In this document: positions 42,487-52,369 of the stretch, piece by piece
How the letters are laid out: each line of letters begins with the position of its first letter
Numbering within the stretch: the stretch's first letter is position 1
Notes under the pieces: model-generated
Databases searched by the model: none
What the model saw: the letters and a program-made list of their open reading frames with translations, nothing else
What the model was told of the DNA's origin: nothing
Program-made: the position numbers and the translations under genes
Origin: an uncultured Alphaproteobacteria bacterium
GTDB taxonomy: Bacteria; Pseudomonadota; Alphaproteobacteria; Rhodospirillales; Rhodospirillaceae
NCBI GenBank assembly: GCA_900079695.1
Contig: LT599022.1
Span: 648,287 to 712,286 of the forward strand
DNA: 64,000 nt
Reading direction: 5' to 3'

Positions 42487-44544
42487 ATGATGAACGCAGC
42501 TGGCAAGAGCTTCACCGGCGTCTTCGGCGCGCTCGCAGTCCTGCTGATCGGCAGCGGGTCGGGTTTCGACGTCCCCGCTTGGGCGGCGACCGACGCCAAA
42601 CCCAAGCCCGCGGCGGTCTCCGCGAAGCCGCCCAAGCCGGGCGTCAAACCGGCGGCGAAGCCTTCGCAGCCGCCCCGTCCGGCACGCAAACCGGCCGCCG
42701 GTTTCCCCGGATTCGCCGCGGCGGACAAGGGCGACTGGAAGGAAGTCCGGCGGCTGATCGCGCAGAACCCCAAGGCGCCGGTCGCGAAGGTCATGACCTG
42801 GATGCTGCTGCGCGCCCCGGGCAGCGGCGCGAGCTTCGACGAGATTCGCGGCTTCCTCGAAGCCAATCCGTCGTGGCCCGACCGCGCCACCCTCACCCGC
42901 CGCGCCGAGGAAGCGATCTGGACCACCGGCGACGACGCGGCGCGGCAGAAATGGTTCGCCAACGGCAAGGCCGCAACCCGCGAGGGCGCGCTGTGGCTGG
43001 CCGCCCAGGCCGAATCCGCGGGCCGCGACGCCGAGGCGGCGAAGCGCTACCGCGATCTCTGGACCGACGAAACCTTCACCGGCGACCAGGAAAAGGCCTT
43101 CCTCGCCGCCCACGGCGACTGGATTCGCCCCGCCGACCAGCGCGACCGTCTCGAACGGCTGATCTGGCAGCGACGCTTCGGCGAGGCGCACCGCCAGATC
43201 GAGCGGGTCGACGCCGACACCCGCGCACTCGCCGAGGCGCGCATCGCCCTGGCGACGATGAACACCGGCGCGGCGAACACCTTATTGCGCGTTCCCAAAG
43301 AGTTGCGACACGACCCTGGACTGATTTACGAACGGGCGCGGTGGCTGCGGCGACGCGACAAGGATGACGAAGCGACGATCCTGTTGCTGGCGCACAAGGG
43401 CCCGCGCCCCTACCCCGACCTGTGGTGGACGGAACAGGCGGTGCTCGCTCGCGACGCCCTCGCCGCCGGGCACATCACCCAGGCCTACGACCTCGCGGCG
43501 CGCCACGACCTCAAATCGGCGGGCGATCTCGCGGAAGCGGAGTGGCTGGCGGGCTGGATCGCCTTCCAGTTCCTCAAGGATCCCGGGATTGCCGAAGGTC
43601 ACTTCCAGCGGCTTTACGATGCGGTCTCGACGCCGGTGAGCAAATCCCGCGGCGCGTACTGGCTCGGCCGCACCCACGCCGCCAAGGGCGACGCCGCCAA
43701 GGCCGCCGAATGGTTCGCCCGCGCCGCCGCGGAACCTACGACGTTCTACGGCCAGCTTGCCGGACAACGGGTTTCGACGCCCGTGCCGCCCGCCGCGCCG
43801 CCGGTGCCGCCCCTGCCCAAGGAGGCGACCGCCTGGGTCCGCTCCCACGAGTTCGCGTCGCTGCTGCGGCAGTTCGACCAGATGGGCGAGGAGCGCCTGT
43901 TCGGGATCTTCTCCCGCGCGTTCTATTATGCCGCACGCACCGACGAACAGCGTCTCGCGGTGGTCGAGACGGTCTCGGGCTACTCGCTGTCGCAGGGCGT
44001 GCGGCTCGCCCGGCTGCTGCGCCAGCACAACGTGCCGGACACGGTTCTCGCCTATCCGGTTCCGAAGTGGATCGATCTGCCGTCCGCGCCCGCCAAGGCG
44101 ATCGTCCTCGGGATCATCCGTCAGGAGAGCAACTTCGACACCGACGCGGTGAGCTCGGCCGGGGCCAAGGGGCTGATGCAGCTGATGCCGAGAACCGCGG
44201 CGCAGGAGGCGAAGCTGATGAAACAGCCGTACGCCCCCGACTATCTGACGCAGCGTCCGAACGTCAACGTCCAGCTCGGCAGCCATTACCTCGACCGTCT
44301 GCTCGACCGCTACGACCGCCACCCCGCGCTCGCCTTCGCCGCCTACAACGCGGGAGAAAGCCGCGTCGACCAGTGGCTGAAGCTCAACGGCGATCCGCGT
44401 ACCGGCGAGGTCGACACCATCACCTGGATCGAATCGATTCCGTTCAAGGAAACCCGCAACTACGTGCAGCGGGTTCTGGAAAACGTCGAAATCTACCGCC
44501 GTCGGGTCGGCGGCGAGCCGATCCGGGTCGCGGACAATCCCTGA
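42487..44544 (+). CDS. slt: Soluble lytic murein transglycosylase (Slt-like)
   Basis: The 685-residue exported protein has a signal peptide (about 1-33, AWAA), then about 35 residues of Lys/Pro/Ala-rich linker. A long alpha-superhelical scaffold (about 75-480) and a C-terminal SLT catalytic domain follow. The catalytic Glu lies in GIIRQESNFDTDAVSSAGAKGLMQLMP and the typical AYNAGESRV follows. It cleaves glycan strands of peptidoglycan to 1,6-anhydro products. Adjacent ATGs at 42487 and 42490 are both possible. It is divergent from dapA. Confidence 0.94.
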   Translation: MMNAAGKSFTGVFGALAVLLIGSGSGFDVPAWAATDAKPKPAAVSAKPPKPGVKPAAKPSQPPRPARKPAAGFPGFAAADKGDWKEVRRLIAQNPKAPVAKVMTWMLLRAPGSGASFDEIRGFLEANPSWPDRATLTRRAEEAIWTTGDDAARQKWFANGKAATREGALWLAAQAESAGRDAEAAKRYRDLWTDETFTGDQEKAFLAAHGDWIRPADQRDRLERLIWQRRFGEAHRQIERVDADTRALAEARIALATMNTGAANTLLRVPKELRHDPGLIYERARWLRRRDKDDEATILLLAHKGPRPYPDLWWTEQAVLARDALAAGHITQAYDLAARHDLKSAGDLAEAEWLAGWIAFQFLKDPGIAEGHFQRLYDAVSTPVSKSRGAYWLGRTHAAKGDAAKAAEWFARAAAEPTTFYGQLAGQRVSTPVPPAAPPVPPLPKEATAWVRSHEFASLLRQFDQMGEERLFGIFSRAFYYAARTDEQRLAVVETVSGYSLSQGVRLARLLRQHNVPDTVLAYPVPKWIDLPSAPAKAIVLGIIRQESNFDTDAVSSAGAKGLMQLMPRTAAQEAKLMKQPYAPDYLTQRPNVNVQLGSHYLDRLLDRYDRHPALAFAAYNAGESRVDQWLKLNGDPRTGEVDTITWIESIPFKETRNYVQRVLENVEIYRRRVGGEPIRVADNP

Positions 44545-44545
44545 A

Positions 44546-44574
44546 ACGAAAAACGGCCGGAGCGATCCGGCCGT
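44546..44574 (-). terminator. Terminator shared by bactofilin operon and slt
   Basis: A 9-bp perfect stem (44553-44561 with 44566-44574) around a 4-nt loop is followed by TTTTCGTTT on the minus strand. It therefore suits the minus-strand bactofilin gene best; it also lies just after the slt stop. Confidence 0.75.
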
Positions 44575-44598
44575 TAGAGGAGTCGCGCAGGCACTGCG

Positions 44599-45099
44599 TC
44601 AGGAAGCGACGCCGACGAGACCGCGGACCGGCTTGCCCGGCATCGCCCGAGGCGCCTCGCCTTCGGCGGCGGGAGCGGCATCCTCCGCGGGCTGGGCGGC
44701 GGCGATCGCCGCCACCGGCGCGGCCGCCTGAGTCTCGTCGCTGCGGCGGCACATTCCCTGCAGGAACGCCCCGGGCTCGATCGCCAAGCTCTGGTGATGG
44801 ATGTCGCCGACCATGCGCGCCGTGGCGGCGAGGAAGACGCTCTCGGCATGGACCTGGCCGGTCAGCTGGCCGTGCAGGCGCAGCGACTGGGCGCGCACCT
44901 CGCCGACCACCTCGCCGCTCAGACCGACGACCAGCGACACGCAGGCGATATCGCCCTCGACGCGCCCATCCACCTGGATTTCGCCGTCGCTGGCGAGGTC
45001 GCCGGTGATCGTGAGGCCGCGACTGATGATCGACGGAACGCCCTTCTTCTCGGCCATGATCGCCTCGCTACTGCCCGACTTACTGGTTTTTTTGAACAT
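44599..45099 (-). CDS. Bactofilin family cytoskeletal protein
   Basis: The 166-residue protein has the bactofilin beta-helix core (about 25-115) with repeated hydrophobic/Gly turns: ITGDLASDGEIQVDGRVEGDI, VGEVRAQSLRLHGQLTGQV. A flexible Ala/Pro/Glu-rich C-terminal tail follows. Bactofilins polymerise at the membrane and position cell-wall enzymes. It overlaps the M23 peptidase gene by 20 bp, a recurrent pairing in which the peptidase acts where the bactofilin localises. Confidence 0.92.
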   Translation of the reverse strand: MFKKTSKSGSSEAIMAEKKGVPSIISRGLTITGDLASDGEIQVDGRVEGDIACVSLVVGLSGEVVGEVRAQSLRLHGQLTGQVHAESVFLAATARMVGDIHHQSLAIEPGAFLQGMCRRSDETQAAAPVAAIAAAQPAEDAAPAAEGEAPRAMPGKPVRGLVGVAS

Positions 45100-46447
45100 A
45101 TCGCTTAACCCTGATCAATTCCTTGGGGTTGTACGGCTGTCCGTTGTAGCGCACTTCGTAATGCAAATGACGCCCGGTGCTGCGGCCGCTGTTGCCGATC
45201 AACGCGACCGGCCCCCCCGTCTGAAGCTCGTCGCCGACCTTGACCAAAGCCTCCTCGAGGTGGGCGAAGCGGGTGACGAGCCCCATGCCGTGGTCGATAT
45301 CGACGGTCAAGCCGTAGTTGCCGCGATCGCCGACGTATACCACCGTGCCCGGGGCGGTTGCCAGCGCAACATCGCCCTTCTCGCCGCGAAAATCGATGCC
45401 GGAGTGCTCGGCGAGTTCGCCGGTGAAGGGATCGCGACGGTAGCCGAAGCCCGACGTGATGCGCGGCGTCTTCACCGGATAGCCGAGCGGCAGGTTGTCC
45501 ATCAGCCGCGCGAGACCGTCCCAGCGGTCGATCTGCTCGGAAAGCGAACGCATTGCGGTGTTGAGATCCTCGCGCCCGAGATCGGGCAGGTCGGCGGGCA
45601 CGAACGGTCCGCCGCGGTTGGCCTCCTGCTTGCCGAGGAGTTCGTCGACGTTGAGGCCGGTCTTCCTGAGGGTCTTCTCGATCTGGGTGATGCCGCCGTC
45701 GGCGAGGCCCGCGACCTGATCGAAGAGCTGCTTCTGCGCCGACTGGATGCGTTCGAGTCGGTCGGAGAGGCGTTTGTTCTCCGCCACGAGAGTGTCACGC
45801 TGCGAGGTGGCGAGATCGCGCTGCAGAACCGCCTGACGGAGTTCGAGCACGTCGTTCTCCACCTCCCCCTTGGAAGCGAGGCGCGACATCCGCTGGTCGA
45901 TCTCGGCGAGCTGCTTGCGGAGCCGTTCGCGTTCGCGTTCGATCTGCGCACGGGCGGTCTCCACGCCGACGTATTTCTGTTCCAGTGCGTCGAGCTGAGC
46001 CTGATCCTTCTGCTTCGCCGCATCCGACCGGCCCGAGGAGCTCATCCGGCGCTCGACCGCGACGATCTCCTTCTGCAGGTCGACGCCCTGCATCGCGAGA
46101 TCGTTGGCGCGAGCGTAGCTGCTCTGAAGATCGCCGGTGAGGGCGGCAACCTTCTCGCGGTAGCTCACCAGCTCGGCGAGCACTTCGTCGTGGGCGGCGC
46201 GGGCGGCGGCGATCTGATCGCTCTTGAGGGACAGGATCGCCTCGTGCGCGAGCTGCATGCCGGAGGCATAGACGGTCCACCCGAGGGCGCCCGCCAGCAC
46301 CGTGGTCATCAGGATCTGTTTGGTGGTGGTGAGGGTCATCGTGCGGCTGACGCCGCCGGTGCGGATGTAGATCATGCGCTCGGGGAAGCGACGGCGCAGG
46401 AAAGCCATCAGGCGCGAGTCTTTCGGGTGCGACGGATCGAAGGTCAT
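45080..46447 (-). CDS. M23-family peptidoglycan endopeptidase with coiled coil
   Basis: The 455-residue protein has a cytoplasmic N-terminus, one TM at about 45-65, a long periplasmic coiled coil (about 75-270), and a C-terminal LytM/M23 domain. Zinc ligands are in HSGIDF and GRHLHYEVRYNG, with an ITSGFGYRRDPFTG lead-in. A complete zinc site suggests an active endopeptidase cutting peptide cross-links. The bactofilin overlap implies a role in shape or localised wall growth. Confidence 0.93.
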   Translation of the reverse strand: MTFDPSHPKDSRLMAFLRRRFPERMIYIRTGGVSRTMTLTTTKQILMTTVLAGALGWTVYASGMQLAHEAILSLKSDQIAAARAAHDEVLAELVSYREKVAALTGDLQSSYARANDLAMQGVDLQKEIVAVERRMSSSGRSDAAKQKDQAQLDALEQKYVGVETARAQIERERERLRKQLAEIDQRMSRLASKGEVENDVLELRQAVLQRDLATSQRDTLVAENKRLSDRLERIQSAQKQLFDQVAGLADGGITQIEKTLRKTGLNVDELLGKQEANRGGPFVPADLPDLGREDLNTAMRSLSEQIDRWDGLARLMDNLPLGYPVKTPRITSGFGYRRDPFTGELAEHSGIDFRGEKGDVALATAPGTVVYVGDRGNYGLTVDIDHGMGLVTRFAHLEEALVKVGDELQTGGPVALIGNSGRSTGRHLHYEVRYNGQPYNPKELIRVKRYVQKNQ

Positions 46448-46827
46448 GGCTTTCCCCCCATGATTGGCACTGGCACTACCCCCTGGTTTCCGCACCGGAC
46501 CGACAGACAATTCCATCGATATGGGCCGCCCGCGCTTTGCGTCCGCGCCCCGCTTCTCCTCCCGCGGGCTTCATCGGAAAGCCCGTTCACGGCAACCTCC
46601 GGCGGACTTGCGCCACCGTGCCGATCGCCGAAAAACCTATCTTGGCAGCGGCTTGAAGACAAGGCCGAAGTCGCCCGGCGCAGCGGCTCCGACTGTTCAT
46701 GCCCCGCTAACCCATGATAGGGTATGCGCATTCTCCGCAGATGCGGCCCCGAGGACCGGCGAGCTCCGCGCATTGCGCGCGAGACCGCGCCCGAACCCGG
46801 CGCGCCGAGTCCCCTCCTGGAGGTCGC
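46448..46827. other. Intergenic region between divergent M23 peptidase and pgpA genes
   Basis: A 380-bp gap that should contain two divergent promoters. I see no convincing open reading frame, RNA gene, or unambiguous -35/-10 pair. Confidence 0.6.
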
Positions 46828-47316
46828 ATGGTATCCACGTTCTGGAAGTTCGCGTCAGTGACGCTGGCCACAGGGCTCGGCATCGGCCGCGTCCCGGTCG
46901 CGCCGGGAACCTTCGGGTCGCTCGCGGCGGCCGTCGTGGCGGTGCCGATCGTCGCCGCTGGCGGGCCGCTCGCCCTCGGCTTCGCCGCAGCGGCGGCGGC
47001 GCTGGTGGGAATCCCCACCGCCGCCGCCGCCGCGCGGGCGATGAAGCGCGAGGACCCGGGCGCGGTGGTGATCGACGAGTTCGCCGGGCAATGGCTGGCG
47101 CTGTTGCCCGCGGCCAACGATCTCGGCGCGTGGTGTCTGGCGTTTCTCGCGTTCCGCCTATTCGACGTGTGGAAGCCCGGGCCGGTGGGCTGGGCGGATC
47201 GCAAAATCGGCGGCGGCCTCGGAATCATGCTCGACGACGTGATCGCGGGCATTCTCGCCGCCGGAACGGTGGCTCTGGCGCAACCTTTCCTGCCACCCAC
47301 CGTTGCGCTGTTCTGA
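46828..47316 (+). CDS. pgpA: Phosphatidylglycerophosphatase A
   Basis: The 162-residue membrane protein has GIGRVPVAPGTFGSLAA at the start, the PgpA acidic motif DPGAVVIDEFAGQWLAL near 74, FRLFDVWKPGPVGWADRK and MLDDVIAGILA. It dephosphorylates phosphatidylglycerophosphate to phosphatidylglycerol. ATG 46828 has TGGAGG upstream. The CinA-family gene follows after 20 bp. Confidence 0.95.
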   Translation: MVSTFWKFASVTLATGLGIGRVPVAPGTFGSLAAAVVAVPIVAAGGPLALGFAAAAAALVGIPTAAAAARAMKREDPGAVVIDEFAGQWLALLPAANDLGAWCLAFLAFRLFDVWKPGPVGWADRKIGGGLGIMLDDVIAGILAAGTVALAQPFLPPTVALF

Positions 47317-47336
47317 TCGCCGAGGAGTGTCGTCCC

Positions 47337-47834
47337 ATGTCCGAAGCCGCCCTGCCCGCCCTCGATCTTGCCCGTGAGGCGCTGCGCCGCGCAACCGCGC
47401 GCAACCTCCTGCTCGCCACCGCCGAGTCCTGCACCGGCGGGTTGATCGCCGCGACCATGACCGAGATCGCCGGATGCTCGTCGGCGTTCGAGCGCGGCTA
47501 CGTCACCTATTCCAATCAGGCGAAGATGGATTGCCTCGGCGTGCCCGCCGCGATCCTCGACGCCCACGGCGCGGTAAGCGAGGAAACCGCCAGGGCGATG
47601 GCGGAAGGCGCGCTTACCCACAGCCGTGCCGACGCGGCGGTAGCGGTTACCGGCGTCGCCGGGCCGGACGGCGGCACACCGGAAAAGCCGGTCGGCCTCG
47701 TCCACCTCGCGGCCGCGCGCCACGGCCGCCCGACCCTGCATCGGGTCGAGCGCTTCCCCGGCGACCGCGCCGCGGTACGCGCCGCGACCGCACGCGCCGC
47801 TTTCGAAATGCTGGTGAAGATACTTACGGATTGA
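47337..47834 (+). CDS. pncC: CinA/PncC-family nicotinamide-nucleotide amidohydrolase
   Basis: The 165-residue protein is the C-terminal CinA domain alone, with TAESCTGGLIAATMTEIAG near 29, FERGYVTYSNQAK and VAVTGVAGPDGGTPEKPVGLVHLA. It deamidates nicotinamide mononucleotide in the pyridine nucleotide cycle. It follows pgpA by 20 bp with GAGGAGT upstream, so the two are cotranscribed. Confidence 0.93.
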   Translation: MSEAALPALDLAREALRRATARNLLLATAESCTGGLIAATMTEIAGCSSAFERGYVTYSNQAKMDCLGVPAAILDAHGAVSEETARAMAEGALTHSRADAAVAVTGVAGPDGGTPEKPVGLVHLAAARHGRPTLHRVERFPGDRAAVRAATARAAFEMLVKILTD

Positions 47835-47957
47835 GCGCTCTCGCGAATAGCCGATATTCCGTTTTATCGCAGTTTACACCGTCTTTCCCGAAGGTTATCC
47901 TCGAAATCATATATTCGGTCCGGGAGCTCCCCGGGTTTCCAAGTCGAAGCAGTCCGC

Positions 47958-48653
47958 ATGACTTATCCAATGCTCGCCGGCGCGCTGGCGGCCAGCGTCG
48001 CTTTGTGCATTCCGTTGGCTCATGGACACGAAGCGGGCGACATAATTTTCCGCGTCGGCGCGGCGCGCCTCTTCTCGTCGGAAGATAGTTCTTCGATCGA
48101 TGTCGATCAGGGCAGTCTTGCGGGAGTCGACCTTCACGGCAACGCGTCGATTTCGAACGACACTCAGGCCGGCCTGACCGCCACCTACATGATGACCGAT
48201 CATTTCGGCATCGAGGCGATGGCGACGACACCTTTTCGCACCGGGATCGCCTTCCACGACACCCTCCTCAACGCAGCGAACATGTCGATAGGAAGCCTCA
48301 AGCAGGTCTCGCCGACCGTGAGCCTCGTCTACTACCCTCTGGCGCCGGGGCTCGACTTTCAGCCCTACATGGGCGCGGGCGTCAGCCGCACTTGGTTTTT
48401 CGGCGGGAAGATCGATAACCGAGCCGCGGCCAACCGCTTCGACAACCTGAGAGCGAGCAATGCCTGGGGATGGGCTGCGCAACTGGGTTTCGACTACATG
48501 CTGACGGAAAACCTGATGCTGAACGCCCAGGCGCGCTACATCGACACCAGCACGACGCTTTACCTCCAGAACACCGCACTCGGTGTTCGCATGAAGTCCG
48601 ACGTGGATATCGGTTCGTGGATCGGCATGGTCGGGTTGGGCTACAAGTTCTGA
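47958..48653 (+). CDS. OmpW-family outer membrane beta-barrel protein
   Basis: The 231-residue protein has a signal peptide to about residue 23 and an eight-strand barrel pattern. OmpW landmarks are TATYMMTDHFGIEAMATTPF, SLVYYPLAPGLDFQPYMGAGV and the terminal GMVGLGYKF ending in Phe for BAM recognition. Family members form narrow hydrophobic channels. Weak start context; the preceding 120 bp contain an AT-rich stretch likely to include the promoter. Confidence 0.92.
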   Translation: MTYPMLAGALAASVALCIPLAHGHEAGDIIFRVGAARLFSSEDSSSIDVDQGSLAGVDLHGNASISNDTQAGLTATYMMTDHFGIEAMATTPFRTGIAFHDTLLNAANMSIGSLKQVSPTVSLVYYPLAPGLDFQPYMGAGVSRTWFFGGKIDNRAAANRFDNLRASNAWGWAAQLGFDYMLTENLMLNAQARYIDTSTTLYLQNTALGVRMKSDVDIGSWIGMVGLGYKF

Positions 48654-48671
48654 AGCGAGTCGGAGAGATTC

Positions 48672-48698
48672 GCGGCCCGGAATCCGCTTCCGAGCCGC
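48672..48698. terminator. Possible convergent terminator hairpin
   Basis: An 11-bp stem with one mismatch and a 5-nt loop lies between the ompW stop and the convergent YciI-like pseudogene. There is no T-run, so rho-independent function is uncertain. Confidence 0.4.
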
Positions 48699-48723
48699 GC
48701 GACGTTCACTCCCTCGGAGCCGC

Positions 48724-49001
48724 TCAGGCGAACGCGGCGCCCCAGGCATAGATCCGGAACGACTTGCGGAGCCCGTTGCGGAAGAACGGGTCCTGCTCGC
48801 ACAGTCGCACCACCGCGTCGCGGCTTTCGGCGTCGACCACCCACAGACCACCGCACGGGGCCTCGCCGGGGGCGGCGCGCAGGCCGCCCGCATCGACGAT
48901 CGCTCCACGATTTCATGCAGATAGGCCATATGCGCGGCGGTAAAAGCCTCGCGCACGGCAAGTTTATCCGGAGCGTCCTCGAAGACCGCGACCCAGCGCA
49001 T
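48724..49001 (-). pseudogene. YciI-like protein gene with a single frameshift
   Basis: From ATG 49001 the frame reads [20 protein letters not shown] to LHEIVER, then becomes nonsense. In the neighbouring frame the YciI pattern resumes at once ([47 protein letters not shown]) and ends in TGA at 48724-48726. One base seems missing near 48908-48912. Length without the shift would be about 92 residues, normal for YciI-like dimeric alpha/beta-barrel proteins. A sequencing error is as likely as a real mutation, since both halves keep good family residues. It is the last gene after ychJ, 17 bp apart. Confidence 0.8.
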
Positions 49002-49018
49002 CGGAACCTCCGCCGATG

Positions 49019-49501
49019 TCACGCGCCGCAGCACTTCTTGTATTTCTTGCCCGAGCCGCACGGACACGGGTCGTTGCGGCCGATCTTCTCGACCCGGCGC
49101 GGCGCGACCGCGGGATTGACCTCGCCGTCGACGTAAAGCCAGCGCCCGTCGACCTTGCGGAAGGTCGAGATCTCGCGGTGGACGCTCTCCTGCCCCTGCA
49201 TCGAGAAGCGCGCGGCGAAGGTCACGGTGCCGGTGTCGTCGTTCGGGCCGCCCGCTTCGGTGGCCTCGATGGTGAGCCCCTTCCATTTCACCTTGCGCGA
49301 CATTTCCTGCGAACCCGCCTCGTCGAAATCGGCGGCCGCCTCCGGCGCGTGGGTGGCTGCGACGTAGGCGATGTTGCCGGTCGCATAGGCGGTGTAGCGC
49401 GAGCGCATTAGCGCCTCGGCGGTCGGCGCGGGCGCGCCCGCGATCAGAGGGCCGCAACAGGCGTCGAGGGAATTGCCTGAGCCGCAGGGACATGCCGTCA
49501 T
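49019..49501 (-). CDS. YchJ-family protein with SEC-C motifs at both ends
   Basis: The 160-residue protein has [15 protein letters not shown] at residues 4-18 and [19 protein letters not shown] at the very C-terminus. These are two SEC-C zinc motifs flanking an NTF2-like YchJ middle domain ([29 protein letters not shown]). The biochemical function is unknown. It lies 10 bp after the COQ10/RatA-like gene at the end of the pdh operon. Confidence 0.9.
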   Translation of the reverse strand: MTACPCGSGNSLDACCGPLIAGAPAPTAEALMRSRYTAYATGNIAYVAATHAPEAAADFDEAGSQEMSRKVKWKGLTIEATEAGGPNDDTGTVTFAARFSMQGQESVHREISTFRKVDGRWLYVDGEVNPAVAPRRVEKIGRNDPCPCGSGKKYKKCCGA

Positions 49502-49511
49502 GGTCGAAATC

Positions 49512-49943
49512 CTATCCGTAAAGAACCTGGGCGCGCTTCTCGAACGATCGCACCATCATCCGCGCCGCCTCGTTGAATACCGCGCCGATCATGGTTTGCA
49601 AGAGGAACGAGCGGAAGGCGAAACGAATTTCGAAGCCGATGCGGGTGCCGCCCGGCGCGGGCGCGAACCGCCAGATGGTATGCAGCTCCTTGAAGATGCC
49701 TTCGAGCGCCTCGACGTCGATCTCCTCCGACGGCTTGAGCGTCACCCGCGAGGTGTAGCGTTCGCGCATCATCTTGAAGCCGATGTCCATCTCGGACAGA
49801 AAGACGTTCTCCCCTTCCCGCCCGACGACGCGGGTGGCGAGGCACCAGGGGAGAAACTTCGGATACGACGGAACGTCCGCGACCAGATCGAACATCTGCT
49901 CCGGCGTATAGGGCAGGAAGCGGGATTCCGTATAGGATTTCAT
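49512..49943 (-). CDS. COQ10/RatA-like START-fold protein
   Basis: The 143-residue protein has the SRPBCC fold: [23 protein letters not shown] at the start and [29 protein letters not shown] at the end. Homologues bind ubiquinone (COQ10) or have been named RatA. In this operon beside lipA and lpd a respiratory-lipid role is more plausible than a toxin. Its start overlaps the lipA stop (ATGA). Confidence 0.9.
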   Translation of the reverse strand: MKSYTESRFLPYTPEQMFDLVADVPSYPKFLPWCLATRVVGREGENVFLSEMDIGFKMMRERYTSRVTLKPSEEIDVEALEGIFKELHTIWRFAPAPGGTRIGFEIRFAFRSFLLQTMIGAVFNEAARMMVRSFEKRAQVLYG

Positions 49944-50899
49944 CCCGCCGCCCGGTTGAGCTTCTCCAGGCGCGCGGCGCGCAGAGCCTCGAAATCGCGA
50001 TCGGCATGGTACGACGAGCGCGTCATCGGCGAGGCGGCGACCACCAGGAACCCCTTGGCGAGCGCCAACCGCCTGTAGTCCTCGAACTGCTCGGGAGACA
50101 CGTACTCCGCCACCGCCGCATGCTTCAGCGTCGGCTGAAGGTACTGGCCGATGGTGAGGAAGTCGACGTCCGCGACGCGCAGGTCGTCCATCACCTGGAG
50201 GATCTCCGAGCGGGTTTCGCCGAGCCCGACCATCAGGCCGGACTTGGTGAAGATCGTCGGATCGATGCGCTTGGCGTCGCGCAGGATCGACAGCGACTGG
50301 AAATAGCGTGCGCCGGGCCGGATCGAGGGATAGAGACGCGGCACGGTTTCGAGATTGTGGTTGAAGACGTCGGGCCGCGCCGCCACCACCGCTTCGAGCC
50401 CGCCCGGCTTGTCGCGGAAGTCGGGGGTCAGCACCTCGATGGAGGTCTCCGGCGAGGCGGCGCGCACAGCCGCGATCACCTTGGCGAACTGCGTCGCTCC
50501 GCCGTCGGGCAGGTCGTCGCGGTCCACCGAGGTGACGACGATGTGCTTCGCCCCCATCTGCACCACCGATTCCGCCACGTGGGCGGGCTCGGTGGGGTCG
50601 ACCGCGCCGGGGCGCCCGGTCTTGACGTTGCAGAACGCGCAGGCACGGGTGCAGGTGTCGCCCAGGATCATGAACGCGGCGTGGCGGCGCTGCCAGCATT
50701 CGCCGATGTTCGGACACGCGGCCTCCTCGCAGACGGTGTGCATCTGCTTGGAGCGCATCATCTTCACCACCTCGCCGTACGCCTGCGAGGTGGGCGCCTT
50801 GACGCGGATCCACTTCGGCTTGCGCGGGCTGGGGTTGTCCGGCCGGTTGCGTTTTTCGGGGTGCCGCAACGCGGCCGCACTCAACTTGCTGTCGTCCAT
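49940..50899 (-). CDS. lipA: Lipoyl synthase
   Basis: The 319-residue radical SAM enzyme has the auxiliary cluster motif [12 protein letters not shown] near 57 and the radical SAM motif [13 protein letters not shown] near 84, plus [19 protein letters not shown]. It inserts two sulfurs into octanoyl groups on the lipoyl domains of E2 and here E1 beta, all encoded just upstream. The SD before ATG 50899 is weak; coupling from lpd (28-bp gap) is likely. Confidence 0.97.
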   Translation of the reverse strand: MDDSKLSAAALRHPEKRNRPDNPSPRKPKWIRVKAPTSQAYGEVVKMMRSKQMHTVCEEAACPNIGECWQRRHAAFMILGDTCTRACAFCNVKTGRPGAVDPTEPAHVAESVVQMGAKHIVVTSVDRDDLPDGGATQFAKVIAAVRAASPETSIEVLTPDFRDKPGGLEAVVAARPDVFNHNLETVPRLYPSIRPGARYFQSLSILRDAKRIDPTIFTKSGLMVGLGETRSEILQVMDDLRVADVDFLTIGQYLQPTLKHAAVAEYVSPEQFEDYRRLALAKGFLVVAASPMTRSSYHADRDFEALRAARLEKLNRAAG

Positions 50900-50927
50900 G
50901 ATGACCCTGGATCTGTAAGCCGTTGGC

Positions 50928-52325
50928 CTAGAAATGAATCGCGCGGCCGTAGGCGTCAAGCACCGACTCGTGCATCATCTCCGAAAGCGTCGGATGCGGA
51001 AACACCGCATGCATCAGTTCCGCCTCGGTGGTTTCGAGCGTCTTGCCGACGACGTAGCCCTGGATCAGTTCGGTGACCTCCGCGCCGATCATGTGCGCGC
51101 CGAGGAGTTCGCCGGTCTTGGCGTCGAACACCGTCTTGATCATGCCTTCGGTCTCGCCCATCGCGATCGCCTTGCCGTTGCCGACGTAAGGGAAGCGGCC
51201 GACCTTGACGGCATAGCCGAGTTCCTTCGCCTTCGCCTCGGAGAGGCCGACGCTCGCCACCTGCGGCGTGCAGTAGGTGCAGCCGGGGATGTTGCGGGTA
51301 TCCATCGGGTGGACGTCGAGCCCCGCGATCTTCTCGACGCAGATGATCGCCTCGTGGCTCGCCTTGTGCGCCAGCAACGGCGGCGCGACGACGTCGCCGA
51401 TGGCGTAGACGCCCGGTTCGTCGGTACGGAGGAACGCGTCGGTCTTGATCCGCCCGCGCTCGACCTTGACCTTGGTGGTGTCGAGGCCGACGTCCTCGGT
51501 GTTCGGCACCACGCCGACCGCCATGATCACCCGATCGACGGTGATCTCCTCGGTCTTGCCGCCCTTCTCCAGCACCACGGTGACGGAGTTGGCGGCCTTC
51601 TTCAGTTCCTTGACGTTGGTGGAGACGCGCACGTCCATCCCCTGCGCCTTGAACGCCTTGAGCGCCGCGGCGGAGATTTCCGCGTCTTCCACCGGCAGCA
51701 CCCGCTCCATCACCTCGACCACCGTGGTCTTGGTGCCGAGGGTGTTGTAGAAGCTCGCGAACTCGATGCCGATCGCGCCCGATCCGACCACCAGCAGCGA
51801 CTTCGGCATCACGTCCGGGGTCATCGCCTGGCGATAGGTCCAGACCAGCTTGCCGTCGGCTTCGAGGCCCGGCAGATCGCGCGCGCGCGCGCCGGTGGCG
51901 ACGATCACGTGCTTCGCGGCGAAGGTGCCGACCGCCTTGCCGTCCTTCTCGACCTTGACCTTGCCGGGGCCGTCGAGGCGGCCGTGGCCGTCGATCACCG
52001 TCACCTTGTTCTTCTTCAGCAGGTGCTTGACGCCCGCCGCGAGCTGCGCCGAAACGCCGCGCGAGCGCTTGACGATCGCGGCGAGATCGAAGCCCGGCTC
52101 GCCCGCCGACAGGCCGTACTCCTTGGCGTGCTTGATCTCGCGGTAGACGTCCGCCGAGCGCAGCAGGGCCTTGGTGGGAATGCAGCCCCAGTTGAGGCAG
52201 ATGCCGCCGAGGTGAGCCTTTTCCACCACCGCGGCCTTCATCCCGAGCTGCGCCGCGCGGATCGCCGCGACGTAGCCCCCCGGACCCGCGCCGATGACGA
52301 TCAGGTCAAAGCTATCGTCCGCCAT
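50928..52325 (-). CDS. lpd: Dihydrolipoyl dehydrogenase (E3)
   Basis: The 465-residue flavoprotein has FAD-binding [17 protein letters not shown], the redox disulfide in [19 protein letters not shown]-binding [20 protein letters not shown] and the dimer-interface [10 protein letters not shown] with the active-site His-Glu pair. It reoxidises lipoyl groups of the pyruvate dehydrogenase complex. It lies 44 bp after the E2 gene. Confidence 0.97.
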   Translation of the reverse strand: MADDSFDLIVIGAGPGGYVAAIRAAQLGMKAAVVEKAHLGGICLNWGCIPTKALLRSADVYREIKHAKEYGLSAGEPGFDLAAIVKRSRGVSAQLAAGVKHLLKKNKVTVIDGHGRLDGPGKVKVEKDGKAVGTFAAKHVIVATGARARDLPGLEADGKLVWTYRQAMTPDVMPKSLLVVGSGAIGIEFASFYNTLGTKTTVVEVMERVLPVEDAEISAAALKAFKAQGMDVRVSTNVKELKKAANSVTVVLEKGGKTEEITVDRVIMAVGVVPNTEDVGLDTTKVKVERGRIKTDAFLRTDEPGVYAIGDVVAPPLLAHKASHEAIICVEKIAGLDVHPMDTRNIPGCTYCTPQVASVGLSEAKAKELGYAVKVGRFPYVGNGKAIAMGETEGMIKTVFDAKTGELLGAHMIGAEVTELIQGYVVGKTLETTEAELMHAVFPHPTLSEMMHESVLDAYGRAIHF

Positions 52326-52369
52326 GTTGCAGACACTCCTTCTCCGAAACGATTCTCGAAATCACGCGA

